A stretch of 64,000 nt of DNA from Shiella aurantiaca. GTDB lineage: Bacteria; Bacteroidota; Bacteroidia; Cytophagales; Cyclobacteriaceae. Shown here in pieces: positions 42,141 through 50,424 of this stretch. The position numbers and the translations under genes were made by a program. Where the stretch lies: NCBI GenBank assembly GCA_030412945.1, contig JAUHJS010000002.1, forward strand, positions 74,022 through 138,021. The letters run 5' to 3'. The first letter of the stretch is position 1; each line of letters starts with the position of its first letter. Under the pieces are notes generated by a model. That model searched no databases. It was not told the DNA's origin and saw nothing but the letters and a program-made list of their open reading frames with translations.

Positions 42141-43565
42141 ATGAAGCACACACGTTTAAACTCACGCACATCACGCACGCCTATACTACTAGGCACGATG
42201 CTCACCCTTTTTTATTCCTGCAGCGAGCAGGAACTTTCTCAAGATGTTGCCGGAAAACCTTCCGTACAACATGAAATTAAAGTTACCAACACGCCTGATG
42301 GCGCCATCGATGGACGAACACCTGGTGCCGGTGGCCCTATTATGATGCAGGCCTTTTACTGGGATGTACCCGCAGGTGGCACTTGGTGGAACACCGTAAA
42401 TGGTAAACTTAGTGCTTGGGATGATGCCGGATTTTCCTCTATCTGGCTTCCTCCTGTCAGCAAAGCACAGAATGGCCCCTTCTCTATGGGCTACGACCCA
42501 TTCGATTATTACGATTTTGGTGAGTATAATCAAATGGGTTCTATTGAAACCCGCTTTGGCTCACGCGCTGAGCTGCTAAGCTTGATCAACACTGCCCACA
42601 ATGAAAACATTGAAGTGATTGCTGATATCGTTCTCAATCACAATAGCGGAGGTGATTTGGAGGCCAATCCCTACACAGGCACCGATACATGGACAGATTA
42701 TAATCCTCTTTCCGGAAAGTTCTTCCGAAGCGCTACCGATTTTCACCCCAACGATCAGGTAGCTAACGATGAAGGGGTTTTTGGCGGATTCCCTGATCTT
42801 AGCCATGCAAAACCTTATGTACAAGACTGGTTGTGGAATCGCAGCGATGCCGTAGGCAAGTATTACAAAAACACTATGGGATTTGATGGCTGGCGTTTCG
42901 ATTACGTGAAAGGCTTTGGCCCATGGGTGGTACAAAGCTGGGTAAATGCCATTGGTGGCTTTGCTGTAGGTGAATACTGGGATGGCAATGCGGGCACGCT
43001 CAAATGGTGGGTAGATGCCACAGGACGCACGGCTTCCGCCTTTGACTTTGCCGCCTACTACCGCATGGATGAAGCCTTTGATGGAAATAACTTGAACAAG
43101 CTCAACGATGACATGCTTTGGAAGCGCGATCCTTACAAAGCCGTTACTTTCGTAGCCAACCACGATACCGATGTCATCTGGAAAAAAATGTTGGCCTATG
43201 CCTATATCCTTACCCATGAGGGCTATCCTTGTGTTTTCTACCGCGATTATGAAGAGTGGTTGGACAAAAACAAGCTTAACAACCTGATGTGGATTCGTAG
43301 GAACCTGGCCGTTGGTAGCACCTCCATTTTATATGTAGATAATGACGAATACATTGCGCAGCGTAATGGTACGCCTGGTTTGGTGGTATATATTAATAAC
43401 TCCAACAACTGGCAAGAGCGCTGGGTGCAAACCAAGTGGGCCAATACCCAGATCAAGGATTATACGGGGGGCTCCAACTGGTACCCATGGACACAAGGCG
43501 ACCGTTGGGTGAAAATCCAATGTCCGCCAAATAGCTATACCGTTTGGTCAGCTAATGGATATTAA
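42141..43565 (+). CDS. Secreted GH13 alpha-amylase lipoprotein, archaeal (GH13_7) type
   Basis: This endo-acting enzyme cleaves alpha-1,4-glucans. The N-terminus ends in a lipobox (TLFYSCSEQ), so it is probably surface-anchored. All four GH13 regions are present: DIVLNHNSGG, GWRFDYVKGF (nucleophile D254), AVGEYWD (acid/base E278) and FVANHDTD (D342). Segments such as MQAFYWDVP, MGYDPFDYYDFGEYNQ, ETRFGS and FYRDYEEWL follow, from memory, the extracellular amylases of Thermococcales, pointing to the archaeal-type subfamily. No SusC/SusD pair is adjacent. Ends at a strong terminator. Confidence 0.93.
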   Translation: MKHTRLNSRTSRTPILLGTMLTLFYSCSEQELSQDVAGKPSVQHEIKVTNTPDGAIDGRTPGAGGPIMMQAFYWDVPAGGTWWNTVNGKLSAWDDAGFSSIWLPPVSKAQNGPFSMGYDPFDYYDFGEYNQMGSIETRFGSRAELLSLINTAHNENIEVIADIVLNHNSGGDLEANPYTGTDTWTDYNPLSGKFFRSATDFHPNDQVANDEGVFGGFPDLSHAKPYVQDWLWNRSDAVGKYYKNTMGFDGWRFDYVKGFGPWVVQSWVNAIGGFAVGEYWDGNAGTLKWWVDATGRTASAFDFAAYYRMDEAFDGNNLNKLNDDMLWKRDPYKAVTFVANHDTDVIWKKMLAYAYILTHEGYPCVFYRDYEEWLDKNKLNNLMWIRRNLAVGSTSILYVDNDEYIAQRNGTPGLVVYINNSNNWQERWVQTKWANTQIKDYTGGSNWYPWTQGDRWVKIQCPPNSYTVWSANGY

Positions 43566-43575
43566 TGTATCTTTC

Positions 43576-43599
43576 GGGGCAATGCGTCAGCATTGCCCC
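43576..43599 (+). terminator. Terminator of the amylase, abutting the next gene
   Basis: A perfect 10-bp stem GGGGCAATGC / GCATTGCCCC with a GTCA loop is followed by TTTTATTT. The downstream lipoprotein ATG comes only 11 bases later. Confidence 0.88.
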
Positions 43600-43609
43600 T
43601 TTTATTTCT

Positions 43610-44503
43610 ATGAGAACCATTCCATTTTTCTTCCTTATTATTTTTTTGTGCGCTTGTCAGTCGGAGCCTAAGCTAAAATTACCTGCACCCGAGCATGACG
43701 GAGGTGTACTCTATACCCAAGGGGAGCAAACTGCCGATTTTGAAGCCTATCTGCTGGGCGATACACTTACCCAATCACTCACTGCTTTCATATATACTTC
43801 CAATTTGGCCAGCGATACCGCGCAGGCTTGGCAAGTAATAAATCCAGAAGGCATTCGCTCCGATGCGGTACGGGTAAAATGGTCAACCAAGGGCTATGGG
43901 GAAATCCGTTTTCAACCCATTCATGATTTTGCACTGCATCAGCAATGTGATCATCGAGGCTTTTTGAAAGAAAGCTATACCCTGAGCAATGGAAATCAGG
44001 AGGTAGTATTTCAAGTATCGACTCCATTACCCAAGTCAAAAGAAATTACGGCTTATCGCTTTCAAGAGCCTGATGCCTCATCAAAAGAGAATGTCCAGCA
44101 ATACTATTCGGAACGAGAGCTTACCCGCGATGGACTCATGTTCCGCGTTTCAGCTTGGGCTTCTCCCGATAGTCTTTCTTTTATCCTCAAAGCGGTCAAT
44201 AGAACTACGGCTGATGTGTTTTTCTCTCCCGATTCTTTACTGCTCGCTTGGGAGGGACAAGCAGGTCTTCGTCCACAAATGGTGATGGGCGATTTCAAGG
44301 CCGCCAAGGGTTTGATCGGTCTTCCCATGTCAGGTCGGGGCGAATTTGAATGGAAATTAGCCGTAAAAAATCCGCCTCATTCTCTTCGCTTATACAGCCC
44401 CATTAGAAAAGGACTTGATGGAAATGCACTACTTCAGTATACCGATTGGCTTCCTTGGGCCTCAGAGCCAGCCCTTTCTGCGGAAGAAACCCAACATAAC
44501 TAA
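43610..44503 (+). CDS. Lipoprotein, unknown
   Basis: I do not recognise a family. The frame is open from 43565, but that part covers the amylase terminator. The ATG at 43610 gives MRTIPFFFLIIFLCACQSE with a lipobox (LCAC) and 297 residues. The mature part is beta-rich with no evident catalytic motif and appears to form two sandwich-like halves. The 3' end overlaps the convergent corA gene by 42 bases, an unusually long convergent overlap. Confidence 0.7.
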   Translation: MRTIPFFFLIIFLCACQSEPKLKLPAPEHDGGVLYTQGEQTADFEAYLLGDTLTQSLTAFIYTSNLASDTAQAWQVINPEGIRSDAVRVKWSTKGYGEIRFQPIHDFALHQQCDHRGFLKESYTLSNGNQEVVFQVSTPLPKSKEITAYRFQEPDASSKENVQQYYSERELTRDGLMFRVSAWASPDSLSFILKAVNRTTADVFFSPDSLLLAWEGQAGLRPQMVMGDFKAAKGLIGLPMSGRGEFEWKLAVKNPPHSLRLYSPIRKGLDGNALLQYTDWLPWASEPALSAEETQHN

Positions 44504-45523
44504 AGCCAAAACCAGCATGGTACTTACGGTTATATGATAGCCGTATTTTGTTGACAGTTCAGGCATATTATCAAAATTCATCCCATACACGCCCGCAATA
44601 AAGCTTAAAGGAATAAAAATAGTAGAGATGATGGTGAGCACTTTCATCACCTGGTTCATGCGGTTGTTGATACTCGACTGGTACAAATCCACCATGCTCA
44701 TGAGCATGTCTTTATAGGTGTCTATGGTATCGAGTATGCGGATGGTGTGGTCATTAACATCGCCAAAATATACCCGTGTTTTCGGGTCGATAAAAGGTAC
44801 ATGCTCTTTTTGTAAGCGTCCTACCAGTTCGCGAAGTGGCCAAATGGATTTGCGCATCAAGATCAGTTCGCGCTTAAGCATATAGAGGCGTTTGTAGCTG
44901 AAGTGGGTCTTTCCGGCCAGCAGATCATCTTCCATACTTTCCAGCGAATCGCCAATATCTTCAAAAATTAAAAAATACTGATCCACAATAGTATCCAGCA
45001 AGGCATACAGCAAGTAGTCGGTGCCTTCCTTACGGATTAGGCTGCTGTCTTTGCGCAAGCGCAAGCGAATGGGGTCGAAACTATCGCCCGGCCGCTCCTG
45101 AAAGGTGATTACGTAATTGCTACCCAGCAAAATACTCACCTGCTCGGTTTGTAGCGTACCTTGCTGAGGGAAATACTCCAAGGTTTTTAATACTACATAA
45201 ATGTAGGAATCAAAAAGCTCGATTTTTGGGCGCTGCTCATTGTTCAGGATATCTTCAATGGTGAGCGGGTTGATGCCAAAATGTACGCAAAGGTCTTCAA
45301 TAAAGCGCGCATCCTCCAAGGTATCAATATTAATCCAGCTTACGGTGGCACTGCTCTTGCAGGCATAGAGTTCTTCTTTGCTTACAGAAGTTTTCTCGGA
45401 GAAGCTATCGCTGCTATAATCGAATACCGAAATAATGGGTTTGGCCATGGGGCCTTCCTGATAAATGACCGCGCCTGGGGGAAGTCCTTTTTTCTTTGAA
45501 GCCGTTTTGTGGAATTTTACCAT
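44462..45523 (-). CDS. corA: CorA-family magnesium/cobalt transporter
   Basis: This 353-residue CorA channel has a large cytoplasmic N-terminal domain (SWINIDTLEDARFIEDLCVHF, PLTIEDILNNEQRPKIE) and a long pore-lining helix. Two C-terminal membrane segments frame the selectivity motif YGMNFDNMPEL; the Gly-Met-Asn triad is exact. The short basic tail RRKGWL follows. It transports Mg2+ or Co2+ into the cytoplasm. Confidence 0.93.
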   Translation of the reverse strand: MVKFHKTASKKKGLPPGAVIYQEGPMAKPIISVFDYSSDSFSEKTSVSKEELYACKSSATVSWINIDTLEDARFIEDLCVHFGINPLTIEDILNNEQRPKIELFDSYIYVVLKTLEYFPQQGTLQTEQVSILLGSNYVITFQERPGDSFDPIRLRLRKDSSLIRKEGTDYLLYALLDTIVDQYFLIFEDIGDSLESMEDDLLAGKTHFSYKRLYMLKRELILMRKSIWPLRELVGRLQKEHVPFIDPKTRVYFGDVNDHTIRILDTIDTYKDMLMSMVDLYQSSINNRMNQVMKVLTIISTIFIPLSFIAGVYGMNFDNMPELSTKYGYHITVSTMLVLALVMLGFFRRKGWL

Positions 45524-45722
45524 AGGAAGCAGAGGTTTTCAATGAGGTATTAGGTAAATGTAAAAAACATTCTCCTTTTTATAGGTATATTAATTGACCT
45601 GCTAACAAAGAATAATGAAGAAAGTGTAAAAAAAATTATACAGGAATAGTGCAATTATTGATGCAATCGGGGGGGGGTAAAATGCAATAATTATATTAAA
45701 ATAATTATGTTATGTATTCGGT
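45524..45722. other. A+T-rich non-coding stretch with a nine-G tract (45669-45677)
   Basis: The region between divergent corA and the peptide locus is strongly A+T-rich with no gene, yet holds a run of nine G residues at 45669-45677. Downstream the word AATAATTAT recurs in near-tandem (about 45687-45708). Homopolymeric G runs of this length slip readily during replication, so this is a candidate phase-variation tract in the promoter region of the peptide locus. Confidence 0.5.
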
Positions 45723-45860
45723 TTGGATAAATTGGTGTTTAAACAGCTAATAGCCGTAAGCTTGTTTTGTGTTTTAATCCTCATTATACTTGGTCGCTTT
45801 TTTACTATCCAAACAGGCGAAATGTGCGGTGGCCAAGCCATTAGCTTCGATGAAGAGTAG
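45723..45860 (+). CDS. Possible 45-residue single-pass membrane peptide
   Basis: An open frame begins at TTG 45723 (or GTG 45735) and encodes a strongly hydrophobic segment (LIAVSLFCVLILIILG), followed by a polar tail FFTIQTGEMCGGQAISFDEE. There is no ATG start or recognised family, so reality is uncertain. Its position 45 bases before the double-glycine peptide gene, on the same strand, and the membrane-segment-plus-Cys tail suggest a small partner or second peptide of the same locus. Confidence 0.35.
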   Translation: MDKLVFKQLIAVSLFCVLILIILGRFFTIQTGEMCGGQAISFDEE

Positions 45861-45905
45861 AGAGCATTAACCAAATTATTTTAAACCTTTAAAAATTCAA
45901 GACTT

Positions 45906-46082
45906 ATGAAAAAGTTAGAAATGAATGAAATGGAAATGATTCAAGGTGGGTCAATGGCATCGCTCATGTGTTCTATTAACCTTGTTGTAGCTTTAGGAGA
46001 TTCTGCGATTAGCAGCGTTGAACGACTAATTATATACGAAATGTTTACTAATTATTGGGGTTCTTGTGCTGAATACGTATAA
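45906..46082 (+). CDS. 58-residue double-glycine leader peptide (bacteriocin/natural-product precursor type)
   Basis: The peptide starts MKKLEMNEMEMIQGG, a textbook double-glycine leader: Lys-rich start, Leu/Met at the hydrophobic leader positions, Glu-Met-x-x-Ile/Gln and the GG cleavage pair at 14-15. The 43-residue core begins SMASLMCSINLVVALG, is hydrophobic, and holds two Cys (C22 and C54) that could form a disulfide, with Trp near the end. A C39 peptidase-ABC exporter with an intact catalytic triad lies 1.4 kb downstream on the same strand. No modifying enzyme is recognisable between them. The role (bacteriocin, signal or other) is inferred. Confidence 0.8.
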   Translation: MKKLEMNEMEMIQGGSMASLMCSINLVVALGDSAISSVERLIIYEMFTNYWGSCAEYV

Positions 46083-46096
46083 ATGAGTCATAAGAT

Positions 46097-46140
46097 ATTT
46101 TTGCACTACAGTTTTCTTGTCGGAACTGTAGTGCAAAAAT
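46097..46140 (+). promoter_or_regulatory. 17-bp perfect hairpin between peptide gene and accessory genes
   Basis: ATTTTTGCACTACAGTT (46097-46113) pairs exactly with 46124-46140 around a 10-base loop, 14 bases after the peptide stop. There is no clean T run behind it beyond TTAAAATTT. It probably acts as a partial terminator or an RNA 3'-end stabiliser that keeps peptide mRNA in excess of exporter mRNA. Confidence 0.7.
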
Positions 46141-46186
46141 TAAAATTTAGTATTTGATACAATTCTATTCTTCATTATAGGAATAT

Positions 46187-46831
46187 ATGAAAAAAATAAT
46201 ACAATTAACTACATGTATATTATTTGCTTTTTTTTATAGGCTTTCAGCCCAAAATATTGATTCTCTTATATTGGCTTGTAACAATAATATTGCCCCAAAG
46301 CAACTACTTGAATCTATTGAAAGTATTTCATTTAGGAAGAATATTTCAATACTGACACACTCAGGTGTAGATATGAAATCTACCAAGATTTGCACTTTTT
46401 TTTCATCAGGGGAGGCCGTTTGTATTGACTCTTTAACTCAGTTGCCGTTACCAAAAGTGGCCTACCTTAATGAAGGGTTAGAAGGCTTGGAAAGTATAAA
46501 ATATGAATTGGGTTATATTCCTCGATTTGATAGCCTGATAAATAATATTGAGGTACTGGAGGGTGATTCTGAACTTCTTGTTTTACAAATATCTAATTTA
46601 AAAGATGGTAGCTTAAAAATTTATAAAATTGATCCTGTTAAGTCTACTATTGTAAAGAGAATTGATTTTAATAGTAAATACCCTGATTTAGGTAAGAGAG
46701 AGACTAATGTAATTAATTATAATAGGGTGAATGGGGTTTTGATTCCTCAAGCGATATCATATGTAAATAATATGGTGATTGCTACAATAGTGTATGAGGA
46801 TGTAGTTATAACATATAAAAATGGAAAATAG
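46187..46831 (+). CDS. Exported LolA-like protein of the peptide locus
   Basis: I do not recognise it firmly. The 214-residue protein has a Sec signal (LTTCILFAFFYRLSAQ) and a beta-rich mature part. Its final strands (NYNRVNGVLIPQAISYVNNM, IATIVYEDVVITY) resemble the end of LolA-type or outer-membrane lipoprotein-sorting folds, where a hydrophobic half-barrel holds a lipid or hydrophobic ligand. Two Cys (CTFFSSGEAVC) lie close together. Base composition is A+T-rich like the rest of the island. The 3' end overlaps the next gene by 11 bases. A role as carrier or immunity protein for the hydrophobic peptide is conceivable. Confidence 0.7.
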   Translation: MKKIIQLTTCILFAFFYRLSAQNIDSLILACNNNIAPKQLLESIESISFRKNISILTHSGVDMKSTKICTFFSSGEAVCIDSLTQLPLPKVAYLNEGLEGLESIKYELGYIPRFDSLINNIEVLEGDSELLVLQISNLKDGSLKIYKIDPVKSTIVKRIDFNSKYPDLGKRETNVINYNRVNGVLIPQAISYVNNMVIATIVYEDVVITYKNGK

Positions 46832-47486
46832 TACCCAGAGCTACCTTAAATTCTCGCTATTGATTGTTTATATTTTTTATTTCATCTCATACTTCCTAAT
46901 AATCCATGTTTTAAATTTTGTACTGGTTGATGATAATTTAATTCTTAATTATTGGATTAATAGAGTAGCATATGAAGAGGTTCTGAAAATCATAGAAGAT
47001 GCTAGATCGTTTAAATTTCTCGCAATTCCTTACAATATCATTTACTACTCTATTAAGTTTATTCTAATCTCAATAGTCTTACAAATTGGTTTTTTTCTGT
47101 ATAATGTTAAGTTGTCATTTCCTCAAACGCTTAAAGTTGTTATTATAGCTGAGTTTGTCTTTATTTGCGAGCTGATTGTAAAGTTGTTTTGGTTTTCTGT
47201 TCTTGAATTGGACTACACCCTTGACGATATATATACCTTTAACCTTTTGTCTCTTAATGTTATTCTAGATTATGAATTAGGTTCAAAAATTTCTCCTATT
47301 GGTTATGTCCTTTCTAAAATTAACTTGTTTGAAATTGTCTACATTCTTACAATGACTTTGGTGGTTTGGAGGGCTACCAAAAACTCTTTCGCTAAGTGTT
47401 TTAAATCAGTATTTTATTCCTACGGAATTTTGTTATTCTTTTGGCTAATTCTTGTTTCATATTTAATAGTATTAACGCAACCATAG
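46821..47486 (+). CDS. Polytopic membrane protein of the peptide locus
   Basis: This 221-residue protein has about five membrane segments (FSLLIVYIFYFISYFLIIHVL, FILISIVLQIGFFLYNV, VVIIAEFVFICELIVKLFW, LFEIVYILTMTLVVW and SYGILLFFWLILVSYLIVL). No catalytic motif stands out. The shape recalls Yip1-like or immunity-type membrane proteins that often accompany peptide exporters; family membership is uncertain. Translation is coupled to the LolA-like gene by an 11-base overlap, and the exporter starts 41 bases downstream. The coding sequence is strongly A+T-rich. Confidence 0.7.
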   Translation: MENSTQSYLKFSLLIVYIFYFISYFLIIHVLNFVLVDDNLILNYWINRVAYEEVLKIIEDARSFKFLAIPYNIIYYSIKFILISIVLQIGFFLYNVKLSFPQTLKVVIIAEFVFICELIVKLFWFSVLELDYTLDDIYTFNLLSLNVILDYELGSKISPIGYVLSKINLFEIVYILTMTLVVWRATKNSFAKCFKSVFYSYGILLFFWLILVSYLIVLTQP

Positions 47487-47527
47487 TCGAATAGGCCTAT
47501 TTATATTCTTATAGATACCAATTATTA

Positions 47528-49708
47528 ATGATTTTTGTTAATAGACTTAAAACAGTTCTTTTTAAAAAGAAAGATTTAGTTTTGCAGCGTAGTGTCCTAG
47601 ATTGTGGCCCAGCTTGTCTTGCCACAATTGTTTCCTTCTACGAAGGTACGTACGGTTATGATGAGCTTAGTCTTTCTGTTCTAGCTCAAAATGGTGCCAG
47701 TTTCTTGGGCTTATCCGTAACAGCAAAAAAATATGGTCTTTCATGCGAAGCCTACACAGCGGATATTCCTAATCTTAAAACTATAGATAAGCCTACCATC
47801 CTTCATGTTGTTATCAGAGGACAGCTTCAGCATTTTGTGGTCTGTTTCGGCTTTGCAAAGGGTGAATTTATTATTGGAGATCCTGCGCAAGGTATTGTAC
47901 ACTATACAGAGGCGGAACTTGATGCTATTTGGCAAACTAAAGCCCTGCTTATGCTGGAGCCAAATGAACACTTTGAGAAGAAAAAGGAAAGTGCTAAGAA
48001 AAAGACCGCATGGCTTAGGGATATTCTAGAAAGTGATTTGCCTTTTTTGGGTATTGCCGTTTTTCTGGGCATTGTAACCTCTCTTTTGAGTATATCTACC
48101 GCCCTATTCTCTCAACAATTGATTGATAAAATCATTCCTAACCAGGATTTTGAAAAGCTTTACATAGGTCTTTCCCTGCTATTCCTTCTTTTGCTTATTA
48201 AGGGCGGGCTTGGCTGGCTTAGGGGGTACTTTTTGCTATGGCAAAGCAAGGAGTTTAATAATCGGATAATCAACCGCTTCTATTCTTCTTTGCTTTTTTT
48301 GCCCAAATATTTTTTCGATAGCCGTAAAACGGGCGAGTTGGTAACCCGCATGAACGATACCCGCAGGATTCAATCGGTAATCAGTACTTTGGCAGGTTCT
48401 GTTATGATAGATGTTCTGGTAGTATTGGTTTCTACAGGCTTCCTCTTTTTTTATTCTGTCTGGATCGGTGTGTTGGCACTAAGTGCCAGCTTGGGGTTCT
48501 TGCTTTTGTCGTTTGTACTCAATGGAAAGATAGTAAAAGGGCAGAAGGCGGTAATGCAGGCGTATGCGCATAATGAAAGTAATTATATTGATACCATCCA
48601 AGGGGTTGATGTAATAAAGATTACAGGCAAGCAGCAAACCTACAGTGAACGGACAAAAGCGATTTATGGCAAGCTGCAAGATGAGACCTTCTCCTTGGGC
48701 AAGATTGGTTTACGCTATGGTTTGCTGGCTGAAAGCATAGGAGTGGTGCTGACCATTGGTGTATTGTTGCTCATGTCCCAATTTGTACTTAATGGAGACT
48801 ATAAGGTGGGAGAACTGGTGGCTGTTATTGGTATTTCAGGAGGGATAGTGCCTTCGCTGGCCCGCTTGTCTATGGTCAATGTTCAGCTTCAAGAAGCCAA
48901 AGTGGCTTTTGATCGAATGTATGAGTTTATTAAAATTAAGCCGGAAGCCACGGAGGCCGAGCATAAGAAGGAGAATCGTATAAGGTTTCAGTCTTTGGAG
49001 GTGAAAAATATCTCATTCCGTTTTGCTGGTCGTAGTTTGTTGCTAAAGAATGTCTCTTTTGAGCTGAACAAGGGGGAGATAATTACTCTTTTGGGAGAGA
49101 GCGGTATGGGTAAAAGCACTACGCTTCAAATCATCCAAAGGTTTTATGAGGTGGAATCGGGAGCTGTTTTATTGAACGGTCAAGAAGCAAAAAGCTTCCC
49201 CTTGGGTGAATGGCGTGCTATTTTGGGTGTGGTGCCGCAGGAAATCAAAATATTCAATGGCAGCTTGTTGGAGAACATTTGCCTGGATACTCCCCAATCA
49301 AATGCCCAAGCAGTCGTTGATTTTTGTATGAGCTACGGTTTTCATCCTTTCTTTAATTCTTTTCCTCAATCGTATGCTACTATCTTGGGAGAAGGCGGCA
49401 TTAACTTATCAGGTGGGCAACTACAATTAGTGGCCTTAGCACGGGCATTGTTTAGCAAGCCTCAGCTATTGATATTAGATGAGCCTACTGCGGCCATGGA
49501 TAGAAATACGGAAGGGTTTATCATGAGCCTATTGCATAAGCTAAAAGAGGAAATGGGAATACTGCTTGTAACCCACAAAATTAATACGGCCCGCAAATCG
49601 GATAGGATTTACATTCTGGACAAAGGAGAGATAGTCAGTTATGGTTCGCATGAGGATTTGCTTTCAGAGAAAAACCTCTATTCAGACACTTGGAGCGATT
49701 ATCGTTGA
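47528..49708 (+). CDS. C39 peptidase-containing ABC exporter
   Basis: This 726-residue protein both cleaves double-glycine leaders and exports the core peptide. The N-terminal C39 domain has the intact set Q20, C26 (VLDCGPACL), H102 (LQHFVVCFG) and D118 (IGDPAQG). A six-helix ABC membrane domain follows (about 165-450), then the nucleotide-binding domain: LLGESGMGKSTTLQ (Walker A), LSGGQLQLVALARAL (signature), LLILDEPTAAMD (Walker B) and LVTHK (switch His). The first third is more A+T-rich than the rest. No HlyD-type adaptor is adjacent, although Gram-negative exporters of this kind usually need one; it may be elsewhere. Confidence 0.94.
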   Translation: MIFVNRLKTVLFKKKDLVLQRSVLDCGPACLATIVSFYEGTYGYDELSLSVLAQNGASFLGLSVTAKKYGLSCEAYTADIPNLKTIDKPTILHVVIRGQLQHFVVCFGFAKGEFIIGDPAQGIVHYTEAELDAIWQTKALLMLEPNEHFEKKKESAKKKTAWLRDILESDLPFLGIAVFLGIVTSLLSISTALFSQQLIDKIIPNQDFEKLYIGLSLLFLLLLIKGGLGWLRGYFLLWQSKEFNNRIINRFYSSLLFLPKYFFDSRKTGELVTRMNDTRRIQSVISTLAGSVMIDVLVVLVSTGFLFFYSVWIGVLALSASLGFLLLSFVLNGKIVKGQKAVMQAYAHNESNYIDTIQGVDVIKITGKQQTYSERTKAIYGKLQDETFSLGKIGLRYGLLAESIGVVLTIGVLLLMSQFVLNGDYKVGELVAVIGISGGIVPSLARLSMVNVQLQEAKVAFDRMYEFIKIKPEATEAEHKKENRIRFQSLEVKNISFRFAGRSLLLKNVSFELNKGEIITLLGESGMGKSTTLQIIQRFYEVESGAVLLNGQEAKSFPLGEWRAILGVVPQEIKIFNGSLLENICLDTPQSNAQAVVDFCMSYGFHPFFNSFPQSYATILGEGGINLSGGQLQLVALARALFSKPQLLILDEPTAAMDRNTEGFIMSLLHKLKEEMGILLVTHKINTARKSDRIYILDKGEIVSYGSHEDLLSEKNLYSDTWSDYR

Positions 49709-49764
49709 TTTTTTTATCAGACTAATTTCAATTGGCCTATCTGGAAACTAAATCATTCAAGCAC

Positions 49765-50424
49765 CTATGTCAGCCTCTTTCGATACCGAATGCCAAAGGC
49801 TAAAGAAAGAAGTAAAGCAAGCAAACAAAGCAGAAGCGAGACATATACCACAGGCATGGGTACTACTAAACCACGAAGAATCGAACAGAATACCAAGCCT
49901 GCCACTAAGCCGGTGGCATAAATGCCTTTCTCCCAAATGCCGGAGAGTTGTACTTGCGGCAAGTGCAAAGTAGCGGGCGCCTGCGCAAAGAATAGCGGCC
50001 TTATGCGCGCCCATTCCCAGAAAATCAGCCAAAAGGCGGCCAGCAACATAGATAAAGAAACCACCCAAGTATAGCTGAACTCGTAGGATACCGTAATCAG
50101 AAAGATATTAGAAATGATGGCCGCAAACAGTACCGCCCCCAATGCGGAGCTTCTCTCCCAAAGTATGAGCAGTCCGGCCAGCACCTGCGCAAGTCCGAGG
50201 AACGCCCAGTAATAGGTAGATTGGTACAAGATTTCAAATAAAGACCCAGCTTCCGACTGCGTACTGAGGTTAGGAGCAAAGCGTAAGCCCATAAGCTTAA
50301 CCGCCCCAGTGGGAATAAAGCCCAAGGCCAACAGTATTTTGGTGCCCAAGGTAAAGCGATAGAGTAAGGGTTGTGATTTGGCCCACAAGAGCAGGCGGCA
50401 AAGAAACTGGTCGAGCGTATGCAT
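49765..50424 (-). CDS. DoxX-like membrane protein
   Basis: The 219-residue protein has about five membrane segments. The opening FTLGTKILLALGFIPTGAVKLMG is the hallmark of DoxX-like/DoxD families, with further segments AFLGLAQVLAGLLILW and LGAVLFAAIISNIFLITV. Function in this family ranges from quinone-linked oxidation to envelope stress and is not predictable. The frame is open to 50448, but ATG 50424 gives MHTLDQFLCRLL and is preferred. Confidence 0.75.
   Translation of the reverse strand: MHTLDQFLCRLLLWAKSQPLLYRFTLGTKILLALGFIPTGAVKLMGLRFAPNLSTQSEAGSLFEILYQSTYYWAFLGLAQVLAGLLILWERSSALGAVLFAAIISNIFLITVSYEFSYTWVVSLSMLLAAFWLIFWEWARIRPLFFAQAPATLHLPQVQLSGIWEKGIYATGLVAGLVFCSILRGLVVPMPVVYVSLLLCLLALLLSLAFGIRYRKRLT

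Noticed and set aside
42576-43217. 213-codon antisense frame opposite the alpha-amylase
   Set aside because: All four GH13 regions are read on the plus strand; the antisense product has no family features.
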